Shown: positions 34,246 to 42,025 of the stretch, one piece after another | Layout of the letters: each line of letters begins with the position of its first letter | How positions within the stretch are numbered: position 1 is the stretch's first letter | Source of the DNA: Desulfurococcaceae archaeon UBA285 | GTDB lineage: Archaea; Thermoproteota; Thermoprotei_A; Sulfolobales; Desulfurococcaceae | DNA length: 42,780 nt | Reading direction: 5' to 3' | Assembly: GCA_002495025.1 (NCBI GenBank) | Contig: DADP01000027.1 | Span: forward strand, 1 to 42,780 | Notes under the pieces: model-generated | Seen by the model: only the letters and a program-made list of their open reading frames with translations | What the model was told of the DNA's origin: nothing | The model's database searches: none | Program-made: the position numbers and the translations under genes

Positions 34246-34767
34246 CTACTTGTTTTTTGATTTTACACCGTATTTATTATAGAATACTATTTCTTCTAGT
34301 GGTTTACGTGGTCTTGGTGGTGGGTTTTCATCTGGGTATCCAATAGCTATTATTGCAACTGGAACCACATGGTTTGGAAGGCCGAGCAGTTCTTTTAACT
34401 CCTCGACGTTTCTAAGTGATTGAATCCATGTTGCTCCAAGGCCAAGGGCGTGTAGTGCAAGGAGGAAGTATAGGGTGGCATTAGCACAATCCAGCATGTA
34501 TGATGTAGGTGATTCATCAATGTGACAAGCAACTACTACGCCGAGTGGGGCGTTTTTCAGTGGTCTAGCCCACAAGTGTATTTCAGCCAGTTTGGTTTTC
34601 ACTTCCGGGTCGTCTATTATAATAAATCTCCAGGGCTGGCTATTCTTGGCGCTGGGGGCGTATCTTGCTACATCAATTGCTTTAAGTATTAGTTCTAATG
34701 GTGGTTTTTCTTCTTTGAATCTTCTAATGCTACGTCTAGACTTTAAGAATTCGAGGTGGTCTTCCAC
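34246..34767 (-). CDS. Nitroreductase-family FMN oxidoreductase
   Basis: 173 residues, a short nitroreductase fold. FMN-binding Arg residues lie in SRRSIRRFKEE, and APSAKNSQPWRFIII gives the phosphate and isoalloxazine contacts. The C-terminal GLGATWIQSLRN and AIIAIGYPDENPPPRPRK blocks are typical. It probably works as a homodimer with NAD(P)H on an unknown acceptor. The GTG start has AGAGGTG upstream. It is convergent with the rhomboid gene, one base apart. Confidence 0.9.
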   Translation of the reverse strand: MEDHLEFLKSRRSIRRFKEEKPPLELILKAIDVARYAPSAKNSQPWRFIIIDDPEVKTKLAEIHLWARPLKNAPLGVVVACHIDESPTSYMLDCANATLYFLLALHALGLGATWIQSLRNVEELKELLGLPNHVVPVAIIAIGYPDENPPPRPRKPLEEIVFYNKYGVKSKNK

Positions 34768-34843
34768 ATAGACACCTCTTTAAGGCTATTATGTTAGTAG
34801 AGAATATATTTTTCCAGTTGAAAAGGGGGGTTTTAAATTTAAT

Positions 34844-34869
34844 GCAAAGCGATATTTTAAAGTCTTTGC
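34844..34869. promoter_or_regulatory. TATA box framed by GCAAAG/CTTTGC inverted repeat
   Basis: GCAAAG at 34844-34849 and CTTTGC at 34864-34869 are perfect inverted arms enclosing a TATA-like TATTTTAAAG near 34852-34861. The ATG of the ECF S-component gene lies 33 bases downstream. A repressor bound to the arms would block TBP, so this is a plausible vitamin-responsive operator, inferred from layout. Confidence 0.4.
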
Positions 34870-34902
34870 TTCCACTCCATATTTTTCTACGGGTGGTTAT
34901 AC

Positions 34903-35487
34903 ATGTCTAAAACACAGAGTTTTAAACCAGGATATATGCCGTTGTTTTTCAATATAGTTGGATTAACAGCTCTAGCAATAGTATTAAAACTAAAAGTATT
35001 TGAAATACCATATCCACCAGCACCATTTCTAAAATACGATCTATCTGGAATTCCACTAGCAATAATTGCATTTATGTCGCTGAAAGCCTATCCAGCATCT
35101 CTATTTGTATACTTCTTAGTACATGCATTAATGACGGCTGATCCAGCTGGGCTACCAATAGGTATGGCAATGAAGGCGCTTGCAGAGTTATCTACGAGTG
35201 TGCCAATAGCAATAGCCCTCAAGAAGAAGGAGCTGGGTAAAACCGGAGTGGTATTGGCCACGATTGGAGCTGTTGTCTCAAGAGTTGCACTAATGACTCT
35301 AATGAATCTACTTGTAGGGCCCTACTGGTTGGTAATGGCTAGGTGGACGAAGACATATGAACAAGCATATCAATACACATTGCTCTTAATACCCCATATA
35401 GTGGTATTTAATGCAACACTAGCATTAATAGTAGCGTTTTTCACAGTATTAACACTAAAGAGATTGAAGAGTTCAGGTATGATATAG
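34903..35487 (+). CDS. ECF transporter substrate-binding S component
   Basis: 194 residues with about five to six membrane helices. The early block VFEIPYPPAPFLKYDLSGIP resembles RibU-type and related S components, where a similar segment precedes the substrate pocket. It captures a vitamin or other micronutrient outside the cell and hands it to the ECF module encoded by the next two genes. Riboflavin is a guess; the ligand is not settled by sequence. The ATG has GGGTGG seven bases upstream, and the stop abuts the ATG of the ATPase gene. Confidence 0.78.
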   Translation: MSKTQSFKPGYMPLFFNIVGLTALAIVLKLKVFEIPYPPAPFLKYDLSGIPLAIIAFMSLKAYPASLFVYFLVHALMTADPAGLPIGMAMKALAELSTSVPIAIALKKKELGKTGVVLATIGAVVSRVALMTLMNLLVGPYWLVMARWTKTYEQAYQYTLLLIPHIVVFNATLALIVAFFTVLTLKRLKSSGMI

Positions 35488-36921
35488 ATGAATAGAGAGC
35501 CCGCTATAGAAGTCAAAAATCTTTTTTACAAATACCCTGGTGGAGACTATATTTTCAGAGGTGCTTACTTCGAGGTATTAAGAGGCGAGCACGTCTTAGT
35601 AATAGGTGATACTGGCTCCGGCAAGTCAACACTTGTTAGAATACTGTCTAGAACAGCAGAATTCATTTATAGAGGAGAGTTATCCGGTGAAATTAGAATT
35701 CTCGGTAAAAACATAGGAGAAATAGGTTTTGAAGAACTACAAAGACTAGTACATGTTATTGGTCAAAACCCATATCTATACTTTACAGAACACGTTGTTA
35801 GAGATGAATTATATAGTTACGCATTGAAAATATATAAAACCAGTGAAAAAGCTGAGAGAGCTGTTAGAAAAGTCGTTGAAGCAACCCACATATACAATCT
35901 CGTCGACAAGTATTTTTACGAGTTGTCTGGTGGAGAAGCAAAAAGAGTTATAGTAGCAAGAGCACTAATTGCAGAGCCAGAAATACTCTTATTTGACGAG
36001 CCATTAATGTGGCTAGACGACAGGGGCGTCTCGGACTTTCTAGACCTTCTTAAACTATTGAGATATCTAGGTAGAACAGTACTTGTATTTGAACATAGAT
36101 TTCTACCTATTATAAGAGAGTTCGACCGTGTATTCTTGTTAAAGAATGGTAGAATCTATGATGTATCAACGCACGCATTAAACGTGTTAAAAGAAACACC
36201 TGATCCGGATAATTCAAGCTCTACGCTGGATTCCAGGACGACTGGTAGAGAAATAGTGAAAACCGTTAATATTGAACACGGTTATAATGGACGAATAGTG
36301 TTGAAAAACATTAATTTATCTATTAAGCAAGGCGACCTGGTTTTAATATATGGATTGAATGGAACAGGTAAAACTACTCTTCTAAAAATCCTTGCGGGGT
36401 ATTTAAAGCCGAAGAAAGGCCGTGTAGAGCGGAAGGGGAGGATACTGTATATTCCACAAAACACACTCTTGTTTTTCACAGAGGAAACTGTGAGAAAGGA
36501 AATTGAAATGATCTGTAAGACGTGGAAAAAGAATACTAATTGCATTGAAAAAGGCTTAGAACTAGTTAGTAAACAGGGTATCCCACTCAATAGATCTCCA
36601 TTTACACTTAGTCATGGTCAAATGGTTAAACTAGCTATTATAATATCCGGGCTTGCAGGGGCAGACCTGGTTTTACTGGATGAGCCCTTTGCGGGTTTAA
36701 CATATAGTGATAGACTGAGCCTACTAGAATACATGTTGTCAATGCGTGATAAAGCATTTATTCTAGCTACGAGTACAATACAGGGCATTGGAAGAGTTAA
36801 CTGGACACAAGCTTATAAACTCGAAGATGGTGCTCTCTACCCATTCGACTTCGAGTCTAAAACTAGTTTAAAATGGGCTTCTCTAGTTTACGAGGCGATC
36901 AAGAATGGCGTCGGCGATTAG
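35488..36921 (+). CDS. Fused ECF transporter ATPase (EcfA-EcfA')
   Basis: 477 residues, two ABC ATPase domains in one chain. Domain 1: Walker A GDTGSGKS (40-47), Q-loop Gln93, signature LSGGE (146-150), Walker B ILLFDEP. Domain 2: Walker A GLNGTGKT (289-296), IPQN near 322, signature LSHGQ (374-378), Walker B LVLLDEP. It powers vitamin uptake with the S and T subunits. The second signature differs from the LSGGQ consensus. The gene overlaps the EcfT gene by 17 bases. Confidence 0.92.
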   Translation: MNREPAIEVKNLFYKYPGGDYIFRGAYFEVLRGEHVLVIGDTGSGKSTLVRILSRTAEFIYRGELSGEIRILGKNIGEIGFEELQRLVHVIGQNPYLYFTEHVVRDELYSYALKIYKTSEKAERAVRKVVEATHIYNLVDKYFYELSGGEAKRVIVARALIAEPEILLFDEPLMWLDDRGVSDFLDLLKLLRYLGRTVLVFEHRFLPIIREFDRVFLLKNGRIYDVSTHALNVLKETPDPDNSSSTLDSRTTGREIVKTVNIEHGYNGRIVLKNINLSIKQGDLVLIYGLNGTGKTTLLKILAGYLKPKKGRVERKGRILYIPQNTLLFFTEETVRKEIEMICKTWKKNTNCIEKGLELVSKQGIPLNRSPFTLSHGQMVKLAIIISGLAGADLVLLDEPFAGLTYSDRLSLLEYMLSMRDKAFILATSTIQGIGRVNWTQAYKLEDGALYPFDFESKTSLKWASLVYEAIKNGVGD

Positions 36922-37627
36922 AGATTTCTCATATTTATTCATTTACTCTAAGAAACTAGAAGAATATAGTACACTAGCCAGAATAGTTTTTACATCGACT
37001 CTGGTTACAGCCAGTATACTCGCCGCTCGCAATAATAGCATTTTGAGCATGCTACTCGGACTAGTCTATGTTGTTTCAATTGCCCTCTATGTAATAGCGA
37101 GTTTCAGAGGGTGGAGGGTGTTACTGAATGCTATATCCCTAGTTGGCTTCTTCTTGATGATTGGATCGTCAATCTATATCATTAGCTACTTTATGGGTTG
37201 GAGTAGGCCTACACCACTAGAGGTTGTTACTGGTTCGCTGTTAACCCTCGCACTATTTCTATCATTTTCATGCCTCTTCCAATTAATATCTCTTAGAGAG
37301 TGGAGGAGAATACTTGACCTGCTTGGATTGAAGTCTATTTCACTACTATTATCTCTAACAGTATTGTTGGTCCCCACAGTATTGGTTTATACTTCAGAAG
37401 CGTTTACTGCTATTAAATTAAAGTATGGAAATAGAGGTCTGCATAGAGTTATAATACCACTGGTTCTCTACACGTTTTTCGTATCTAGAAGCCTAGCAGA
37501 GTCATACACGCTATTTGGTGTAATGAGTGAATCAAAACTTACTACTTGGAAATCCAAAGATGTATATCTCTATACTGCTTCAATTATTATTCTACTCGGT
37601 GTCTTCACGGTTGGCTTAATTAAGTAA
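36905..37627 (+). CDS. ecfT: ECF transporter transmembrane T component
   Basis: 240 residues with about six membrane helices, the last gene of the ECF operon. The family is assigned from the helix pattern and from its position after the fused ATPase. The cytoplasmic coupling region (RGLHRVIIPLVLYTFFVSRSL and SLAESYTLFGV) is diverged from the usual Ala-Arg-Gly motifs that contact the ATPases. It couples ATP hydrolysis to toppling of the S component. Confidence 0.75.
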   Translation: MASAIRDFSYLFIYSKKLEEYSTLARIVFTSTLVTASILAARNNSILSMLLGLVYVVSIALYVIASFRGWRVLLNAISLVGFFLMIGSSIYIISYFMGWSRPTPLEVVTGSLLTLALFLSFSCLFQLISLREWRRILDLLGLKSISLLLSLTVLLVPTVLVYTSEAFTAIKLKYGNRGLHRVIIPLVLYTFFVSRSLAESYTLFGVMSESKLTTWKSKDVYLYTASIIILLGVFTVGLIK

Positions 37628-37685
37628 TGGTCAGACAGGGGTCCAGGGCTCATTGATCACTAGCGGCAGGGCTTCATCATCCAAT
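37628..37685 (-). ncRNA. Candidate box C/D sRNA (minus strand)
   Basis: On the minus strand: C box ATGATGA (37680-37674), a 13-base guide, D'-like GTGA (37660-37657), a 3-base spacer, a degenerate C' ATGAGCC, a 12-base guide, and D box CTGA (37634-37631). The C-to-D length is 50 bases. A TATA-like CTTTATATCC on the minus strand (37713-37704) is 20-29 bases upstream of the expected 5' end. The guides would pair with TAGCGGCAGGGC and ACAGGGGTCCAG. Confidence 0.65.
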
Positions 37686-37703
37686 ATATATTATCTTCAA
37701 CTA

Positions 37704-37713
37704 GGATATAAAG
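37704..37713. promoter_or_regulatory. Possible shared TATA box for the sRNA and the ThiF-like gene
   Basis: GGATATAAAG lies 17-26 bases before the ATG at 37730 on the plus strand and 20-29 bases before the minus-strand sRNA candidate. It could serve either direction. Confidence 0.4.
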
Positions 37714-37729
37714 AAAACAGGGTTGTATA

Positions 37730-38461
37730 ATGTCTTTATCTCAACTTGAACTAGAAAGATATGATCGACAATTAAAAATCATTGGTGTTGAGGGACAGGA
37801 AAAACTAAAGAAATCCAGGGTATTAGTAGTTGGTGCTGGAGGGCTTGGTTCACCAGTACTATTGTATCTCGCGGCGGCTGGAGTTGGAGAACTAGTAGTT
37901 GTAGATGATGGACTAGTAGAATTAAGCAATCTAAATCGTCAAATACTATATCGTACAAGTGATATTGGAAAACCAAAAGTAGATATCGCCTTTGAGAGAC
38001 TACGCGAGTTAAACCCCCATGTTAAAATTACACCAATACATAAACGTGCTGATAAACAGCTACTAGAAGAACTAGTCCCCAGTGTAGACCTAGTAATAGA
38101 CGCACTAGACAACTGGGAAACCAGGTTTATACTAAACGAGATATGTGTTAAACACCGGAAACCATTAATTCATGCCGGTGTATACGGGTTATATGGGCAA
38201 CTACTAGTAGTAATACCAGGTATAACACCATGTCTTCAATGCCTTCTACCACGAAAACCAGCTGAAACAACTGGAATACCCGTCCTAGGTCCAACTCCAG
38301 GTGTTCTCGGAGCACTACAAGCAGTAGAGGCGATCAAGATTTTAACAGGGTATGGAAAACCAGCACTCAACAAGTTAATAGTATATGATGGAGTAAACGG
38401 TGAATTCACTACTCTACAATTATCACGGAATCCAAAATGCCCCGTGTGTAGTGGATTATAG
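37730..38461 (+). CDS. ThiF/MoeB/HesA-family E1-like adenylyltransferase
   Basis: 243 residues. The ATP-binding loop VVGAGGLGSPVLLYLAAAGVG is near 32-52 (given by its edges), the Arg in NLNRQILY contacts ATP, and the adenylation Asp lies in DALDNWETR. Zinc ligands are the two pairs CLQC and CPVC. It activates the C-terminus of a ubiquitin-like sulfur carrier (MoaD-, ThiS- or SAMP-like) for molybdopterin, thiamin or tRNA thiolation. The cysteine that precedes the GPxxG block in ThiF and MoeB is absent (ETTGIPVLGPTPG). No carrier gene is in the window. Confidence 0.9.
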   Translation: MSLSQLELERYDRQLKIIGVEGQEKLKKSRVLVVGAGGLGSPVLLYLAAAGVGELVVVDDGLVELSNLNRQILYRTSDIGKPKVDIAFERLRELNPHVKITPIHKRADKQLLEELVPSVDLVIDALDNWETRFILNEICVKHRKPLIHAGVYGLYGQLLVVIPGITPCLQCLLPRKPAETTGIPVLGPTPGVLGALQAVEAIKILTGYGKPALNKLIVYDGVNGEFTTLQLSRNPKCPVCSGL

Positions 38462-38471
38462 TATTAAAAAA

Positions 38472-39680
38472 TTAAGCAAGAAGTTCTGCTATTGCTTTTA
38501 CACCCTCTTCAATCAAGTCTTTCGGCGCCATTGAGAAATTCAATCTCAAAGTGTTTAATCCACTTTCATCTGTAAAGAATGGCGCGCCAGGTATTGCCGC
38601 AACTCCTCGTTTCTCTAGTAGTTCCTCTGCAAGCTTCCATCCACTAATGTTTGGTGGTAGCCATAGAAATACAAACATACCTGCTATTGGATGTGTGTGT
38701 TTTATTCCAGGTAGGTATTTCTCTATTGCCTGCAACATTAAGTCTCTTTTCTCCTTGTAGGTTCTAACCGCTCTATCTCTAATTTCCTTGAACAATCCCT
38801 GCTTCAATATCTTATAAACTAGTAGCTGTGAGGGTACTGGAGCACACATGTCTGATGGGCCTTTCGCGGCCTTGAATACTTCTACTAGTTCACTTGGGAG
38901 ATGAAGCCAGCCGATTCTAAGTCCTGTTCCAAGTACTTTACTAAAACTGCCCACGTATATTACTCTGTCTTCTCTATCTAGTGATTTAATTGGTTTTACA
39001 TTGACTGGCTCGTATACGAGGTGGTTGTATGCAGTGTCTTCTACTATTAGCAAGTCGTATTGACTAGCTATTTCTAAAAGGTGTTTTCTTCTATCCATGC
39101 TCATTGTTAGCCCAGTTGGGTTTTGACCTGTTGGAATTGTATAGATTAGTTTTGGTGTTTTCTTCTCGGCTTTCAACTTCTTTAATACTGCTTCGAGCTC
39201 GCTTGTTTTCATTCCCTCATCGTCCATTGATACGCCTATTAATTTAACACCATATTGTTTCCAAACGAGGAGTGTGTTAACGTATGATGGATTTTCTACT
39301 ATGACGATGTCTCCGGGATCAAACATTAGTTTTCCTATTAAATCAAGTGCTTGCGACCCGCCGAGTGTAACAATTATATCTTCACTCCTAGCATCTACCC
39401 CCTCATACCCCCTCATAAAAGACGCTATTTCCTCTCTTAGTTCTGGTAGTCCCTCTGTTGGAGAGTAAATAACGGATTTGCGTTCTTCAAATACGCTTTT
39501 AGCTAGTTCTCCATATAGTTCACGTGGTATTACATCAGGGTCGGGGTCTCCAGCCGCGAAACTTATAACTCTGGTTTCTCTCGACTTCTGCGCGATTTTT
39601 GAAACCATTACTCTTATAGGACTTGGCTCTACGAGGTTTACACGACTTGATTCAAACTTAGAGTAATCGGGTTTGGGCAC
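38472..39680 (-). CDS. Class I PLP aminotransferase (2-aminoadipate/aromatic type)
   Basis: 402 residues, fold type I. The PLP lysine is Lys248 in GSFSKVLGTGLRIGW, the cofactor Asp215 is in VEDTAYNHLVY, and IPTGQNPTG near 182-190 is the conserved substrate-side block. The family includes LysN 2-aminoadipate aminotransferase and archaeal aromatic or branched-chain aminotransferases; the exact substrate is open. The GTG start has GGTG seven bases upstream and a TATA-like GATAAATATC about 20-27 bases upstream. It is convergent with the ThiF-like gene. Confidence 0.9.
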   Translation of the reverse strand: MPKPDYSKFESSRVNLVEPSPIRVMVSKIAQKSRETRVISFAAGDPDPDVIPRELYGELAKSVFEERKSVIYSPTEGLPELREEIASFMRGYEGVDARSEDIIVTLGGSQALDLIGKLMFDPGDIVIVENPSYVNTLLVWKQYGVKLIGVSMDDEGMKTSELEAVLKKLKAEKKTPKLIYTIPTGQNPTGLTMSMDRRKHLLEIASQYDLLIVEDTAYNHLVYEPVNVKPIKSLDREDRVIYVGSFSKVLGTGLRIGWLHLPSELVEVFKAAKGPSDMCAPVPSQLLVYKILKQGLFKEIRDRAVRTYKEKRDLMLQAIEKYLPGIKHTHPIAGMFVFLWLPPNISGWKLAEELLEKRGVAAIPGAPFFTDESGLNTLRLNFSMAPKDLIEEGVKAIAELLA

Positions 39681-39763
39681 TCTAATACACCGGATTGATA
39701 TTTATCATATATTCTGATATAAATATTTATTGTATTTTTATACTCGTAGTAGAATTCTATTCT

Positions 39764-39821
39764 TAGATGCTGAAACCGCCAGTAGCTGAGATTAATGATG
39801 AGTAAACAGTCTGCTGAGTAA
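39764..39821 (+). ncRNA. Candidate box C/D sRNA (plus strand), possible 23S guide
   Basis: C-like ATGCTGA (39767-39773), exactly 12 guide bases, D' CTGA (39786-39789), a 5-base spacer, C' ATGATGA (39795-39801), exactly 12 guide bases, and D box CTGA (39814-39817). Three of the four boxes are perfect; the C box has one change. The D guide GTAAACAGTCTG would pair with GACUGUUUAC plus two flanking bases, a segment I recall from the conserved region of 23S rRNA before AAAAACACAG. The fifth-base rule puts the methyl group on the C of GAC. Confidence 0.7.
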
Positions 39822-39825
39822 TCGA

Positions 39826-39848
39826 GGGTAGAATAGGAGATTCAACCC
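39826..39848 (+). repeat. Nine-base hairpin downstream of the sRNA
   Basis: GGGTAGAAT and ATTCAACCC pair at eight of nine positions around an AGGAG loop. It starts nine bases after the sRNA D box. It may help end the sRNA transcript or belong to a second RNA. The remaining spacer to 39960 holds AT-rich sequence and a run of six C's, with no open reading frame that I can support. Confidence 0.4.
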
Positions 39849-39960
39849 GGCAGAAAGGATTTCGGTGTGAAAATGCTTATTATTTAACCCTTGTATTTTA
39901 CATGTGCCCCCCTTGCAAGCATCCATAATTAGATAACGAAGGATATTAGCCATAGCGGTG

Positions 39961-40476
39961 TTATTGTGGTTTTAATACCTCTTTATTAAACGTTGTAAAT
40001 TTATTCCATGCTAGGTGGGCTAGAAAGCCTGCTTCTGGAACTGGTTCATTGTTTTTAAATGCTGTTTCTTTATAGTGATATCCTACTACTTCGCCAATGA
40101 ATAATACGTGGTCTCCATAGGGGTGTTTACCAATTACTCTACACTCTAGGTTTGCCAATGCGTTTTCAATAATAGGTGTTTTTACACTACTACCAGGTTT
40201 AAATACAAATCCTGTTTTTGATAGTTTACTCGGGCCGTGTTCTGTGCCAGCAATCCACACGTCTCTAAGTAGCTCAACACTTGGAACACTAATAACAAAC
40301 TCTCCATACTTCTCGACTAGTTTAAATGTATATCTTGAAGGAGCTATTGCAACCGCTACAATAAATGGATTAGCAGAGACAATAGTTACCCAGTCTGCAG
40401 CCATTACGTCTACTTCTTCGCCTAGTCTACCAGATACTATTAAATACGTTCTCAATGGGTAGAGTAGTCTATACAC
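39961..40476 (-). CDS. Flavin reductase-like FMN-binding protein
   Basis: 171 residues, the flavin reductase-like split-barrel family. Recognised by VMAADWVTIVSANPFIVAVAIAP (given by its edges), the block YGEFVISVPSVELL, and the GDHVLFIGEVVGYHY ending strand typical of these FMN proteins. They reduce FMN with NAD(P)H or act as partners of oxygenases or redox proteins. The GTG start has GGTGG nine bases upstream. It stands alone, and its partner is unknown. Confidence 0.87.
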   Translation of the reverse strand: MYRLLYPLRTYLIVSGRLGEEVDVMAADWVTIVSANPFIVAVAIAPSRYTFKLVEKYGEFVISVPSVELLRDVWIAGTEHGPSKLSKTGFVFKPGSSVKTPIIENALANLECRVIGKHPYGDHVLFIGEVVGYHYKETAFKNNEPVPEAGFLAHLAWNKFTTFNKEVLKPQ

Positions 40477-40612
40477 TATAGACCACCAAGGTTTCTATTA
40501 ATACTAGGGGGAGAGTTAAGCTTTATCTAACAGTTTTATGCGAGGAGTATCTGTGTTGATGAGTCGGCTTATTCTTGATTGTTTCTAAGACCCTAGTATA
40601 AATGTGGAAGCA

Positions 40613-41287
40613 CTATGTTACCGGGGTTAACCATGCAATAACTAGGAGTTTTATTCTACGGCTCGCTCTAGCACAGGAGTCTGCTGTGTTTTCGAGTAGT
40701 GCGTTTAAATCATGTATTAGTAATTGTAGTGCAAATGGCTTTAACTTCTCGCTGAATGAGAGGATTAATCCTCTATTTTCTAATTCTAATTCATCTGCTT
40801 TTTCTTCTAACTCGATAATTCTAGATAGTACTTCATCTATTTTCTCATAGTTACCAGTTATTAATATTTTTATAAGATTAGAGAGGCTACTAACCATTTC
40901 TGAGACAGTATTAGTTAGTTTTAATAATCCTGTTCTTAATTGAACTGGTACTTCTAGAAAGGGTAGAATAGTGAATTCTCTCGCAGACTCTTTAACTAAA
41001 TCACCAACGTCATCTACTAGGTTTATCATTGTCAATAATTCTTCTTTTAAACCCGGATCAAGACTTGTATTTGCTATTTCATCTTCTATAATTGATTTAA
41101 CTCTACTACTCTCATTGAGTAGCTTGACAACTTGTATAAAAGTAGATCTCGACTCACTGATTTTTACATCGTTTAGTAATTTAACAGCTTGTGTAAACTT
41201 ATCTGAAGCGCTTGTAATCAACTCTATATACTTCTCTAGTGCTTTCATTGCTTTATCTGATAAAACATCAGATAGTAGTAGCTTCAA
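40613..41287 (-). CDS. DUF47/PhoU-like protein
   Basis: 224 residues, all helical with no membrane segment. The heptad and charge pattern (LLTMINLVDDVGDLVKES and IIELEEKADELELENRG) is that of the DUF47 family, PhoU-like proteins that usually accompany Pit phosphate transporters. No transporter gene lies beside it here, so its role is open. The TTG start has GGGAG five bases upstream. It is the second PhoU-type protein in the window. Confidence 0.75.
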   Translation of the reverse strand: MKLLLSDVLSDKAMKALEKYIELITSASDKFTQAVKLLNDVKISESRSTFIQVVKLLNESSRVKSIIEDEIANTSLDPGLKEELLTMINLVDDVGDLVKESAREFTILPFLEVPVQLRTGLLKLTNTVSEMVSSLSNLIKILITGNYEKIDEVLSRIIELEEKADELELENRGLILSFSEKLKPFALQLLIHDLNALLENTADSCARASRRIKLLVIAWLTPVT

Positions 41288-41358
41288 TTACACTCCCTTA
41301 TTAGTTAAGATTAAAGCAAGGATTTATATATTGGAAATCATAGAGTATTACTACATGT

Positions 41359-41958
41359 GTGATTGAATTGAGTACTGTAAAGCTCCCCAGTCCAGACATG
41401 AATAAACTCCTTGCCCACTTACTAGTTAAGAGAAAGAGTATTAGAAAATATGGAAAAGACAGCGTGGATTTAACCACTCTATCACAACTCTTATGGTATA
41501 CATATGGATTAATAGATGGAAAGAGAAGAGTTGTACCCTCTGCTGGTGCAACATATCCCGTAGAAGTATATGTAGTTGTAAAAAACGTAGTTGGCCTGGA
41601 ACCAGGGATCTACAAGTACAATGAATACAATCACACACTAGAACTAGTTAAACAAGGAGACTACTCTAGAGAACTAGCACGTGCATGCCTCGATCAATCA
41701 TGGGTTAGAAACGCTGTTTTAAACATAGTATTAGTTGCAAGATATGAAAAAACAACTGGATGGTATGGCGAGAGGGGATTTAGATATATATACATGGAGG
41801 CCGGGCACATAGGTCAAAACATATACTTGGCAGCGGCTGAAATGGGGCTGGGTACTGTTGCCGTTGGTGCTTTCAACGATGAAGAAGTACTTGGACTCCT
41901 CGGTCTTGGTGAGGAATATATAGCCCTCTATGTTTTCCCTATTGGCAAACCACCATAG
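41359..41958 (+). CDS. SagB/nitroreductase-family FMN oxidoreductase
   Basis: 199 residues. FMN contacts in KRKSIRKYGKD, then the SagB-type block VVPSAGATYPVEVYVVV, the helix GFRYIYMEAGHIGQNIYLAA, and GLGTVAVGAFNDEEVL. The SagB subgroup includes azoline oxidases of peptide natural products, but free-standing members are common and may have other roles; no peptide cyclase genes are near. The GTG start is probably leaderless, with a TATA-like TTTATATA about 30-36 bases upstream. It differs from the nitroreductase at 34246. Confidence 0.85.
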   Translation: MIELSTVKLPSPDMNKLLAHLLVKRKSIRKYGKDSVDLTTLSQLLWYTYGLIDGKRRVVPSAGATYPVEVYVVVKNVVGLEPGIYKYNEYNHTLELVKQGDYSRELARACLDQSWVRNAVLNIVLVARYEKTTGWYGERGFRYIYMEAGHIGQNIYLAAAEMGLGTVAVGAFNDEEVLGLLGLGEEYIALYVFPIGKPP

Positions 41959-42025
41959 TTTTTATTGAACGTTCCACAAGTTTTAACAATCCTTTCTATT
42001 AGACAATTATAACTGGTGGTACTAC

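Noticed and set aside
40550..40605. C-box-like TTGATGA in the spacer before the DUF47 gene end
   Set aside because: A following TTGA at 12 bases looks like D', but no C' or D box follows, so the sRNA pattern is incomplete.
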